Of a stretch of DNA of 37,339 nt, positions 9,354-16,179 are shown one piece after another. Numbering within the stretch: the stretch's first letter is position 1; every line of letters starts with the position of its first letter. A program made the position numbers and the translations under genes. The notes below the pieces were generated by a model. It was not told where the DNA came from, did no database searches, and saw nothing but the letters and a program-made list of their open reading frames with translations. Origin of the DNA: Geitlerinema sp. BBD 1991-9 (GTDB taxonomy: Bacteria > Cyanobacteriota > Cyanobacteriia > Cyanobacteriales > Geitlerinemataceae); the NCBI GenBank assembly GCA_001657325.1, contig LWRO01000041.1:1-37339 (forward strand), read 5' to 3'.

Positions 9354-9373
9354 TAAAAAATAGCGTTTTGCAT

Positions 9374-9414
9374 AAAAAACATCCGTATTAAAGCAAGTTG
9401 ACTCTAATACGGAT
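9374..9414 (-). terminator. Rho-independent terminator of patX
   Basis: On the minus strand, ATCCGTATTA (9414-9405) and its perfect 10-bp complement (9390-9381) flank a 14-nt loop and are followed by G plus six T (9380-9374). It lies 54 nt after the patX stop and makes patX a single-gene transcript. Confidence 0.8.
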
Positions 9415-9468
9415 ACCTATCATCCGAACGATATTGAAATGTCGCTCAAAACACGTTAAACACGTTGT

Positions 9469-9639
9469 TTATCGGCCACTACCCCGGTGTGGAACGGTAT
9501 CCTTATTGTAAGTTTCGGCCGATACGACTTCGCGAGTTTCGTCAAAACGCAATTCGCGACTTGTTTCGATAGCTCGGGCGTTGACAGCAAAAGTCATCAA
9601 CAGTAAGCTAGACACCAGGATCGAGCTATAGATGCGCAT
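9469..9639 (-). CDS. patX: PatX-like RGSGR-motif peptide precursor (HetR inhibitor family)
   Basis: A 56-residue ORF starting at the ATG 9639-9637. The N-terminus is MRIYSSILVSSLLLMTFAVN: one basic residue, a hydrophobic core at 5-18, then an AxA signal-peptidase site (A21-R22-A23). The rest is short and hydrophilic and ends exactly in HRGSGR. RGSGR is the pentapeptide of PatS and HetN that binds the regulator HetR and blocks differentiation. PatX is the family known to combine a hydrophobic N-terminus with this C-terminal motif, to occur with HetR in filamentous cyanobacteria, and to have a DIF1 motif within about 69 nt upstream. Here TCCGGA lies 59-64 nt upstream. An AAGGGG about 9 nt before the ATG serves as RBS and a terminator follows. 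hetR itself is not in this window. Confidence 0.85.
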   Translation of the reverse strand: MRIYSSILVSSLLLMTFAVNARAIETSRELRFDETREVVSAETYNKDTVPHRGSGR

Positions 9640-9672
9640 AAAAATAACCCCTTGGTCAATCGTTTCTATTTC

Positions 9673-9703
9673 CAGTTACGAGACTTGAAAGATATCGTCC
9701 GGA
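9673..9703 (-). promoter_or_regulatory. DIF1-type promoter of patX
   Basis: TCCGGA at 9703-9698, the consensus of the DIF1 motif found at -35 of HetR-dependent promoters in Anabaena, is followed after 19 nt by a weak -10 candidate TAACTG (9678-9673). A start near 9666 would give a leader of about 27 nt. No GTA-N8-TAC box is seen from here to 9808, in line with patX of non-heterocystous strains. The motif is seen; its function is inferred from the family. Confidence 0.65.
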
Positions 9704-9728
9704 TAGAAACCAAAAGTTGTTGGGGTTT

Positions 9729-9763
9729 GGGCGTTTTGCCCCTCAGTCATCGAGCTTGACTGA
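9729..9763 (-). other. Two adjacent hairpins between pcyA and patX
   Basis: GGGC (9729-9732) pairs with GCCC (9738-9741), and TCAGTCA (9743-9749) pairs with TGACTGA (9757-9763). They lie about 45-80 nt past the pcyA stop, with no T-run. They could form the 3' end of the pcyA transcript or an operator upstream of the patX promoter. Confidence 0.35.
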
Positions 9764-9808
9764 AACCGTTCGCTCTCGTCGTGTGTCGCGGGAGATCGAT
9801 CGTCGCAC

Positions 9809-10558
9809 TCAAGGAGATTCGATATCAGTTGGTTGTGGGGGAAGGTCGAATAAAACTGTGGTCATATAACGTTCCGTCCAGGCTTCTCCAAAGGCTTTTT
9901 CAAGAACCCGTCGCGTTTTGTCGTTTTGACGCTGCTTGGTACAGTAATAAAGCTGTCCAGCGCGGACTTGTGCTTCTCGATCTCCAGAAACAGGTGTAGT
10001 GGCTTTTGCCTGCTGACAGTGAACAGTGAGATAGTCGGTCACTTGTTGCAAAAAAAGCGTTGCTTCAGCATTGTTAGATGGCCGTACAAACAGACAAAAC
10101 TCAGAAAAAATGTCGCCCCAGTCGGGTAAATCTCGTACCTGGGAAAAGTCTGGAGACGATAATGCCTGTAAAGCTTCGCGGTAGTTGTCAGACAGGGTTA
10201 AATCCGGTGTGGTGGGTGACAAATCTACGATCGCTGCACTGATTTGACTGCGTCCGCATACGATATCCGTTCCAAACATCGGAATGGGGTAGTTGGAGCG
10301 TGGAAACATGACACAGTGCAGAATATCTAAGCTGTGACCGACCTTTGCGAGTTCGAGGTGCATTTTGCGAAATTCGGGAGATTGGTAACAGCGATTTTCG
10401 ATCGCTAGCTTTTCCCCTTCAAGTCGTCCTTCCACGTACCCCAAATCGTCAGGCAGTCCATAGTGAGAAAGATTTAAATGGCGATGCCATGTTTCTTCGA
10501 TCGAGTCGGCGAGTTGTTGAATGAGGCGATGTTGTTGCGATCGAAGAGAGGCAATCAT
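9809..10558 (-). CDS. pcyA: Phycocyanobilin:ferredoxin oxidoreductase
   Basis: A 249-residue protein of the ferredoxin-dependent bilin reductase family, of the usual PcyA length. It reduces biliverdin IX-alpha by four electrons to phycocyanobilin, the chromophore of phycobilisomes and phytochromes. The signature FPRSNYPIPMFGTDIV is present. The catalytic set known from Synechocystis PcyA (Glu76, His88, Asp105) maps with exact spacing to E69, H81 and D98 here. The C-terminal NDKTRRVLEKAFGEAW block is also typical. It starts 39 bp after the GT2 gene on the same strand and may share its transcript. It ends 169 bp before patX. Confidence 0.95.
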   Translation of the reverse strand: MIASLRSQQHRLIQQLADSIEETWHRHLNLSHYGLPDDLGYVEGRLEGEKLAIENRCYQSPEFRKMHLELAKVGHSLDILHCVMFPRSNYPIPMFGTDIVCGRSQISAAIVDLSPTTPDLTLSDNYREALQALSSPDFSQVRDLPDWGDIFSEFCLFVRPSNNAEATLFLQQVTDYLTVHCQQAKATTPVSGDREAQVRAGQLYYCTKQRQNDKTRRVLEKAFGEAWTERYMTTVLFDLPPQPTDIESP

Positions 10559-10597
10559 TGGGACAATCCGTAACGAGTTATTGGTAATGAAACTCCG

Positions 10598-11557
10598 CTA
10601 TTTTACCTTAAAAGGGGGATTAGATTGTCCGGACTCAGCGTAAGCTCGATAAATGGCTTGGACGTTGTACCAGTTGAGGAAAATTCGTGCGACTTCGAGG
10701 GCAAGTTGGGACTTCCCACGATCGATCAGCCATTGCAACAACGGTGCCATCGTGCGTTCGTTCAGCCGTCCGCCCAAAGACAGCACGCCCCACAATACGC
10801 GGTGCAGCCACGTCATCTGAATCATCAAGCGGACTTCCCAAGTGGGGTGTTTTTGGTAGAACAATACGCCCGTCCGCGCCCGCTGGATTTCTCGATCGAT
10901 CAGCGTTGGAAGTCGCTCTAAACGAAAGGATGGGTTCCAGTGATAACCCGCTGCTTCCGGGCATTTGATTAAGCGAACACCTAGCGCTTTTAAGCGAACG
11001 CCTAATTCTAAATCTTCCCAACCGTACTGACGAAACTGCGTGTCGAAGGGGCCCGCTCGATCGAGTAACTGACGCGAAATCGCAACGTTTCCCGTGGCGA
11101 AGTAGGCGGCTGAAAAATCTGTAAGTTTGTAAGGTTCGCGGGTGGGATCGTCGAAATTGCACGTGTTGATGACTGCACCGTAGGTAAAGATTCGATCGTG
11201 ACCCAAACGTTGGCGAGCTTTGGCTAATCGATCGGCGTGGGATTGGAGAAACGTCGCCGTTACGACTAAATCGCTGTCGATAAAGACAATGGTATCGCCG
11301 ATCGATCGCTCGACTCCCAAGTTTCGCGCCGCTGCCGGGCCTTGGTTTTCTTGGCGAAACGATCGAAGATAGTCAACATCGCGGGCGTACTCCAACAACC
11401 ACTCCCAAGTGCCGTCAGTCGAGCCGTCATCCACCACGACCACTTCATATCCTTGCACGAACGAATCGTTTGGAAACTGTTGGGTTTCCAGGGCGTGCAA
11501 GCACTTTTGTAAAATTGGCAAGCGATTGTACGTAGGGACGACGACACTCAAGAACAT
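10598..11557 (-). CDS. Family 2 glycosyltransferase
   Basis: A 319-residue GT-A fold glycosyltransferase: LSVVVPTYNRLPILQKCLHAL at the N-terminus, VVVDDGSTDGTWEWL, the donor-binding FIDSDL (DxD-type) and the acceptor-side GWEDLELGVRLKALG near residues 185-200. It probably transfers a nucleotide-activated sugar onto a cell-surface polysaccharide or glycoprotein; the substrate is not predictable. A GTG at 11581 would add eight residues and overlap the stop of the RTX gene. I prefer the ATG at 11557 because MFLSVVVPTYN is the normal family start. The position directly behind an RTX gene echoes the RTX/GT61 pair at 879-4510. No transmembrane segments are evident. Confidence 0.88.
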   Translation of the reverse strand: MFLSVVVPTYNRLPILQKCLHALETQQFPNDSFVQGYEVVVVDDGSTDGTWEWLLEYARDVDYLRSFRQENQGPAAARNLGVERSIGDTIVFIDSDLVVTATFLQSHADRLAKARQRLGHDRIFTYGAVINTCNFDDPTREPYKLTDFSAAYFATGNVAISRQLLDRAGPFDTQFRQYGWEDLELGVRLKALGVRLIKCPEAAGYHWNPSFRLERLPTLIDREIQRARTGVLFYQKHPTWEVRLMIQMTWLHRVLWGVLSLGGRLNERTMAPLLQWLIDRGKSQLALEVARIFLNWYNVQAIYRAYAESGQSNPPFKVK

Positions 11558-11570
11558 CGATCGAATTACT

Positions 11571-12269
11571 CTAACCCGCACGGGTGAAGTCGAAAATATC
11601 CAATTGTGAGGGAGCGATCCCGAGGAGAACGACGCGCACTTGATTTTCTAAGATCGCAACGGCGTTTCCATCTTCCTGTCCGAAAGAAATATTCTTGAGA
11701 TCGCCGACTAAGCCGATAACGTCCGTACCGTCTTGGAAATCCGTAATGACGTTGAGCGTACCCGCTCCGGGGGCAAAGTCAAATCGATCGGCGCCGTCTC
11801 CCCCTGTCAGCACGTCTTCTCCCGCACCGCCTTGGAGAATGTCGTTTCCGCGATCGCCCGACAGCGTATCGTTTCCATCGTTCCCGAGGAGGGAATCGTT
11901 ATCCTGTCCGCCGAAAAGCCAATCCGCACCGTCTCCCCCTTCTAGGGTATCGTCCCCGAGGTTGCCGAAGAGGATGTCGTTGCCCAAGCTACCGAAGATA
12001 GAATCGTTATCGCGGCCAGCAGCAATGGTGTCTTCGGCATCGCCTCCGTTGAGGGTATCGTTCCCCGCGTTTCCGAATAAAATCCGTCCGGTGTTGTCGT
12101 TGGTGATGAGATCGTTACCATCTAACGCCACGATCGCATCGAGGCCCGGTGAACCACTCAAAGAATCGGCTTGGTCGGTGGGAAGCGAGCTGAAAATTAA
12201 CGTGTCGCTATCCGTCCCTAAAATTCCGAAGTCAAACTGACTTCCCAGTTCGATCGTTGAAAACGCCAT
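11571..12269 (-). CDS. RTX-type calcium-binding repeat protein, second copy
   Basis: A 232-residue acidic protein with no signal peptide. Residues about 60-165 hold GGxGxDxhx nonapeptides (GNAGNDTLNGGDAEDTIAAG, then LSGDRGNDILQGGAGED), predicted calcium-binding beta-rolls. Past the repeats it has the peptidase-M10-like C-terminal pattern (ADRFDF, ITDFQDGTDVIGL, then VAILENQVRVVLLG) and ends LDIFDFTRAG, fitting type I secretion. An AGGA lies upstream of the ATG. It is probably the first gene of an RTX-GT2-pcyA run. It is shorter and more divergent than the RTX protein at 879 and does not look like a recent duplicate. Confidence 0.83.
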   Translation of the reverse strand: MAFSTIELGSQFDFGILGTDSDTLIFSSLPTDQADSLSGSPGLDAIVALDGNDLITNDNTGRILFGNAGNDTLNGGDAEDTIAAGRDNDSIFGSLGNDILFGNLGDDTLEGGDGADWLFGGQDNDSLLGNDGNDTLSGDRGNDILQGGAGEDVLTGGDGADRFDFAPGAGTLNVITDFQDGTDVIGLVGDLKNISFGQEDGNAVAILENQVRVVLLGIAPSQLDIFDFTRAG

Positions 12270-12569
12270 GAACGTCCTACTCTTGTTCTAATCTTGAGCC
12301 AAACCCTAGCCATGTTACCACTTCATTTGAGTTCGGCGAACTGTAGAAACTGACGACAAACAGAAGTCGATCGTTCCCCGTCGGGTTCTGGATGTCGGAG
12401 AAAAGACGGAGTGGGTTTGCGATGGTTTTTTGTGAAGCTTGTAAACTTGGACGAGCGTTCGACGAGATCGAACAATTCGACAGATATTCTTTTGAGGTTT
12501 CTCGTTACAAACCGATTTAAGACTTGTCAATTAGGGACTTACTATAACGATGTGACAATCCCGTGGCGA
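12270..12569. other. Intergenic region, nothing firm
   Basis: 300 bp between the RTX start and the end of the membrane-protein gene. It must contain the RTX promoter, but I see no convincing -35/-10 pair, terminator or conserved small ORF. Confidence 0.4.
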
Positions 12570-13067
12570 TTAGGTGTCTTTTGTGTTTCGATCGTTTGTC
12601 GAACGGATGAGAATGACAAACATAATGTAGTGCGTGACGAGCAGTGCGGGAACGATGACTGATGGAATCCAGAATGTTGCGCCCATGCCATTCCAGGTTT
12701 TACGAACGACACCTTGAGTTAGCGCATAGAGCAAATCCAATGTGCCTTCAATGTTAAATAGCCACACGATGAAGATGGCAGATTTCCAGCGTAGCCGAAT
12801 AGATGCGAGTGCTAAGAATGCCAAGAGCGAAGCAGTTAGATCGCCTAATGCAGCCGGACGAGCAAAGGCTGAATCTAGCTCGAATTTGACGGCTCCAGAA
12901 GCCAAAAACATGAGGCCAACATGGCGAAATGAATGCAGCAGCAAAAACGGCTGGAGGGCATCTTCCCATTTAACTCGATCGATCGCTGGTAAAATATACC
13001 ATTGAGCGATTAGTACAAAAGCCAGAGTGGATAATAATAAGTTAATCAGCTGAATGTAGTCGTTCAT
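12570..13067 (-). CDS. Hypothetical integral membrane protein
   Basis: A 165-residue hydrophobic protein with about five predicted membrane segments (near 5-27, 42-60, 72-92, 96-118 and 132-155). An FRHVGLMFLASGAVK stretch follows the second. Charged residues in the loops (RVKWED, RLRWKS) and an RNTKDT tail fit a real membrane protein rather than a shadow frame. I do not recognise a family. It is divergent from the beta-lactamase gene, with 301 bp between them. Confidence 0.7.
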   Translation of the reverse strand: MNDYIQLINLLLSTLAFVLIAQWYILPAIDRVKWEDALQPFLLLHSFRHVGLMFLASGAVKFELDSAFARPAALGDLTASLLAFLALASIRLRWKSAIFIVWLFNIEGTLDLLYALTQGVVRKTWNGMGATFWIPSVIVPALLVTHYIMFVILIRSTNDRNTKDT

Positions 13068-13368
13068 GGTTTTAGGTTGACTGATAAAAAATTTAAAGTA
13101 TGCAATGGTTGTTTGTACGGATAACTTGTCAGACTTTGTAAATTATCATATTACCAATTTTTTTATTTAGCAAAGAGAGGTATTGTAAGATTTTCAACGA
13201 AATTAGTCGATCCACAGAGAAGACATCTACAAAATTGACAGGCTCCCATAAACTCTAAAATTTCCAACAGATCTGCAAAAACTTCCAAAAATTGAGCTAC
13301 CATCTGAAATCTACAATAATTATGCTTTTGTAGTCTCCACTGTTTACAGATTTTAAGGAGTACGCTTC
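13068..13368. other. Divergent AT-rich spacer
   Basis: 301 bp between the membrane-protein and beta-lactamase genes. It holds the promoter and ribosome-binding site for the latter, listed separately. Nothing convincing is seen for the membrane-protein gene. Confidence 0.4.
13292..13320 (+). promoter_or_regulatory. Candidate promoter of the class D beta-lactamase
   Basis: TTGAGC (13292-13297) and AATAAT (13315-13320) are spaced 17 nt, followed by a leader of about 42 nt. A strong AAGGAG ribosome-binding site at 13355-13360 sits 8 nt before the ATG. Confidence 0.45.
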
Positions 13369-14229
13369 ATGAATCAGATCGTTAGTTGTTTCGGCTGCTT
13401 GGCTGCTAGTAGTTTAGCAATAATATTAACGCTACCGGCTCGGACTCAACCCGTCCCCGAGTCTATTACTCCACAAATCGAGCAGCCAGTAGATGCAATC
13501 TCAGCTGACTTTAGCCAACATTTCCAAGACCTTGAGATTGAAGGCTCGATTTTAATTTACGACCTGAATCGAGATCTGATATATCAACATAATCCCGCTC
13601 GAAATGTCACACCGTTTCTACCCGCATCCACTTTTAAGATCTTCAATTCGCTCGTTGCATTAGAAACCGGAGTGATTGCTAACGATTTGGCAATTCTAAC
13701 CTGGGATGGTGTCGATCGAGCATTTCCCACGTGGAACCGCGATCTCAATATGCGAACAGCCTTACAAGTCTCTGCTGTGTGGTTTTATCAGGTTTTAGCG
13801 CGTCGGATCGGCTACGATCGAATGCAACACTGGGTCTCATCTGCAAATTACGGAAACCAAACCATCGGAAGTTCTGAAGCGATCGATCGATTTTGGCTCA
13901 ACGGAGATTTACGCATCACACCTCAAGAGCAAATTCAGTTTCTTCAACGCCTCTATCACAACAATTTGCCGTTTTCAGAAGACGTGATGGCTGTGGTTAA
14001 AGATATCCTGATTGTGGAACAAACCCCAGACTATACGATTCGAGCAAAGTCCGGTTGGGTTGCATTCGGTCGAGTCGATCGAATGCAAATTGGCTGGTAT
14101 GTTGGTTATATCGAACAAGGCGAAAATGTGTACTTTTTCGCGACCAATATCGACATTGACGTAGACGGTGATGGCGAAGCTAGAATGGAACTCACCCGCC
14201 GCTGCTTGAAAACACTACAACTTTTATAA
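13369..14229 (+). CDS. Class D (OXA-like) beta-lactamase
   Basis: A 286-residue exported serine beta-lactamase. The N-terminal 26 residues form a signal peptide ending LTLPARTQ. All class D motifs are present in order: PASTFK (catalytic S87, K90), SAV (135-137), YGN (161-163), WLNGDLRITPQEQ (about 177-188) and KSG (227-229). The enzyme would acylate and hydrolyse beta-lactams in the periplasm; K90 is expected to be carboxylated. The spectrum cannot be read from sequence, and a penicillin-recognising or cell-wall function is the alternative. A strong RBS supports the start. No mobile element directly flanks it, so it looks chromosomal and intrinsic. Confidence 0.92.
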   Translation: MNQIVSCFGCLAASSLAIILTLPARTQPVPESITPQIEQPVDAISADFSQHFQDLEIEGSILIYDLNRDLIYQHNPARNVTPFLPASTFKIFNSLVALETGVIANDLAILTWDGVDRAFPTWNRDLNMRTALQVSAVWFYQVLARRIGYDRMQHWVSSANYGNQTIGSSEAIDRFWLNGDLRITPQEQIQFLQRLYHNNLPFSEDVMAVVKDILIVEQTPDYTIRAKSGWVAFGRVDRMQIGWYVGYIEQGENVYFFATNIDIDVDGDGEARMELTRRCLKTLQLL

Positions 14230-14332
14230 GGGATTATTTTTATCTGTTTCCCGTTCGAGAATGTGTGCGATTTTCAAATATTGATTTTTTTAACTCAAGA
14301 ACGGGAAAAACAAACCCAGGCAAGTGCTTTGA

Positions 14333-14356
14333 GCGTGGCTTCGATCGAAGCCACGC
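14333..14356. other. 24-bp perfect palindrome, possible terminator hairpin
   Basis: GCGTGGCTTCGA followed directly by its reverse complement, centred on CGATCG, about 104 nt after the beta-lactamase stop. The following bases are AT-rich but not a clean T-run, so termination is only possible. Confidence 0.45.
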
Positions 14357-14655
14357 ATTTAAACTTTAGATTGACGACTTAGATTGACAATAAAACTTAA
14401 AAAAACAACCTTTAAGGCAATCTAAACATTATCTTCAAGATTATCAATCGCTCGATCGAGATCGCTGCATCTCAAGACTATAAAAATCGTTGTCGGTGCG
14501 TTACGCGGGCCTCTAATTTATCTCGACTCCAGCTGAATTTTGTAGTCTGCTAATACACCCTACACCTCATGTTCTGGCAAAAATGAGATACATTCGAGCG
14601 AGATTTCAAGGGTAGGCGATTCTCAGATGATAGAAATAATGCTTCATATGCCTAC

Positions 14656-14791
14656 GGGTCTGTTGGAATTAGGGTGATAAGCAGAGCTTATGAAATTCCG
14701 AAACCGTTGGCGTCGGGGCGAACGGCCGTTCGCCCCGACAAGAGTTTTGGTATCATAGGCAATCAAATTCCACCGCAATTCCAACAGACCC
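14656..14791. mobile_element. 136-bp MITE with 15-bp perfect ends and 8-bp target duplication
   Basis: GGGTCTGTTGGAATT at 14656-14670 is repeated exactly in inverse at 14777-14791. The element is bounded on both sides by the same octamer ATGCCTAC (14648-14655 and 14792-14799), a clean target-site duplication. Inside lies a perfect 28-bp palindrome (14712-14739, core GGGGCGAACGGCCGTTCGCC). It codes for nothing. The ends resemble those of IS6-family elements (GGNTCTGTTGCAAA), which also make 8-bp duplications, so an IS6-type transposase may have mobilised it; that is inference. Confidence 0.85.
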
Positions 14792-14830
14792 ATGCCTACC
14801 CTAAGCTTAAACGACTCGAGAGATAAAATG

Positions 14831-16126
14831 CTACCGATAATCTCGAGCTTGGATATCTCGCAATCGTGCTTCAGAACGGACAAATCGATCCATTTGTCCC
14901 TCAAAAAATGCTCGATTCTTCATCAAATGTTTGGGGTTTGAATCATCGAGAGGATAAAGCAACGCCTGACGCAAAGCTTGAATGACGGCCGACGTGACGT
15001 TATACATCGATCGTTGAAAGGTAATCCCCAACTGAATCAACATATCGTCTTCACCGCGACAGTTTTTCTGATAGTATTCCTTCAAGTAAGGCGGCAAAAA
15101 ATGTATCATGTCTTGCATTAACAACGTCGGCGGAATTCCAGCACTTCCAACCGGAAAAACATCAGCGTATAAAATGCCGTAATGAAAATCTTTCTGTTCG
15201 CTTGGAACCTGTCCGGCTTGTGCGTTATAGGATTTCGTACCTCGGAACGGTGCCGTTCGGTAAAATACGGCTTCCACGTAAGGTAACGCCGCTTCGTACA
15301 ACCAAGTAAAGCCCTGAGACTTCGGGATGATTTCGTAGCATTCATCGCCGATATAAACGTGATGGTAAATCGGGCGACCCGCGACGGCAAAAATACCGTT
15401 GACGAGGAAATCCATCGCCTCGGGAACCGTGGTAAGTTTGCCTTCATCGTAGAGATCGGACATCTCAAAGAAAACCGGAGCCATAACTTCCCAAAACAGC
15501 CCCAAATTAGAATAGTACGACAGCTGACGGACTTGCTCGAGGAAGAGATTGGGAAACAGTTTGTACAGTCCCAACATGACTGGGTTGCCTTTAAAATAGG
15601 CTTTAATCACTCGATCGGCATTGGCAATATAGTCTTCGCTTTCGAGGTACTCGTTAAACCGTCCTCCCATGCCTTGGTGCCACAACATCGCTCGCATACA
15701 GGCTTCAGCGAACTCCATATTGATTCGATCGTGCCACAGATGATGCAGCAACTTCGGCATTTTTCCCGTTTCCCCCCGCTTCATGAACTCTAAAAGTTCG
15801 GGATGCGCCGTCGCTTCGCCTCGCCAAACTCGTAAATCGGCGGTATCTCCAGCATAGTGATTGGGTAAATCGAGATAGTCTTGGGGTAAGAAATATTTAA
15901 ACGCTGGAAGTGGATTGAGAAAAACTCGTTCGGCGATGTAAAGCAAGTCGCGCCAGTAGAAATCCATCGGTACGGCATAAGCTTTATAAATCCCGATGAT
16001 TTGCATCAAGTTTTCTGGCGTGTCGGGAAGCATCGAACCGCCCGCTTCGAGGCGGTGAATCACGTCGGCGAATTCGTGATTGGAGGGAGGAATAGGGGTT
16101 TTGGGTTTGGGAATTGCTCGAACCAT
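14831..16126 (-). CDS. CO2 hydration protein (CupA/ChpY or CupB/ChpX type)
   Basis: A 431-residue protein of the cyanobacterial CO2-hydration family, which binds NDH-1MS/MS' complexes on the thylakoid and converts CO2 to bicarbonate, driven by the NDH proton pump. Recognisable blocks are IHRLEAGGSMLPDTPENLMQ near 23-42, IGIYKAYAVPMDFYWRDLLY, and KLLHHLWHDRINMEFAEACM near 125-144. The His/Arg cluster there (H128, H129, H132, R134) lies where the zinc site of CupA is expected; I have not verified this by alignment. The matching ndhD and ndhF lie upstream, separated by an inverted agmatine-deiminase-like gene. I cannot separate CupA from CupB by eye, but the broken operon is closer to the CupB arrangement. 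Confidence 0.9.
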   Translation of the reverse strand: MVRAIPKPKTPIPPSNHEFADVIHRLEAGGSMLPDTPENLMQIIGIYKAYAVPMDFYWRDLLYIAERVFLNPLPAFKYFLPQDYLDLPNHYAGDTADLRVWRGEATAHPELLEFMKRGETGKMPKLLHHLWHDRINMEFAEACMRAMLWHQGMGGRFNEYLESEDYIANADRVIKAYFKGNPVMLGLYKLFPNLFLEQVRQLSYYSNLGLFWEVMAPVFFEMSDLYDEGKLTTVPEAMDFLVNGIFAVAGRPIYHHVYIGDECYEIIPKSQGFTWLYEAALPYVEAVFYRTAPFRGTKSYNAQAGQVPSEQKDFHYGILYADVFPVGSAGIPPTLLMQDMIHFLPPYLKEYYQKNCRGEDDMLIQLGITFQRSMYNVTSAVIQALRQALLYPLDDSNPKHLMKNRAFFEGQMDRFVRSEARLRDIQARDYR

Positions 16127-16179
16127 CGATCGATTAATGATTTACAACTTACGATTGGATACGGTGAGACTTGTGAAAA

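Larger units (their letters stand above)
14230..14830. other. Intergenic region with palindromes and a MITE
   Basis: 601 bp between the beta-lactamase and CO2-hydration genes (convergent). It contains TTTCCCGTTC (14247-14256) / GAACGGGAAA (14299-14308), a 24-bp palindrome at 14333-14356 and a MITE at 14656-14791. No gene is supportable. Confidence 0.6.

Noticed and set aside
10013-10030. CAGTGAACAGTGAG inside pcyA resembling an STRR
   Set aside because: Only two units, in frame within conserved PcyA coding sequence; probably coincidence.
14644-14904. 86-codon minus-strand ORF across the MITE
   Set aside because: It runs through the palindromes of the element and into the end of the CO2-hydration gene in another frame; no protein-like character.
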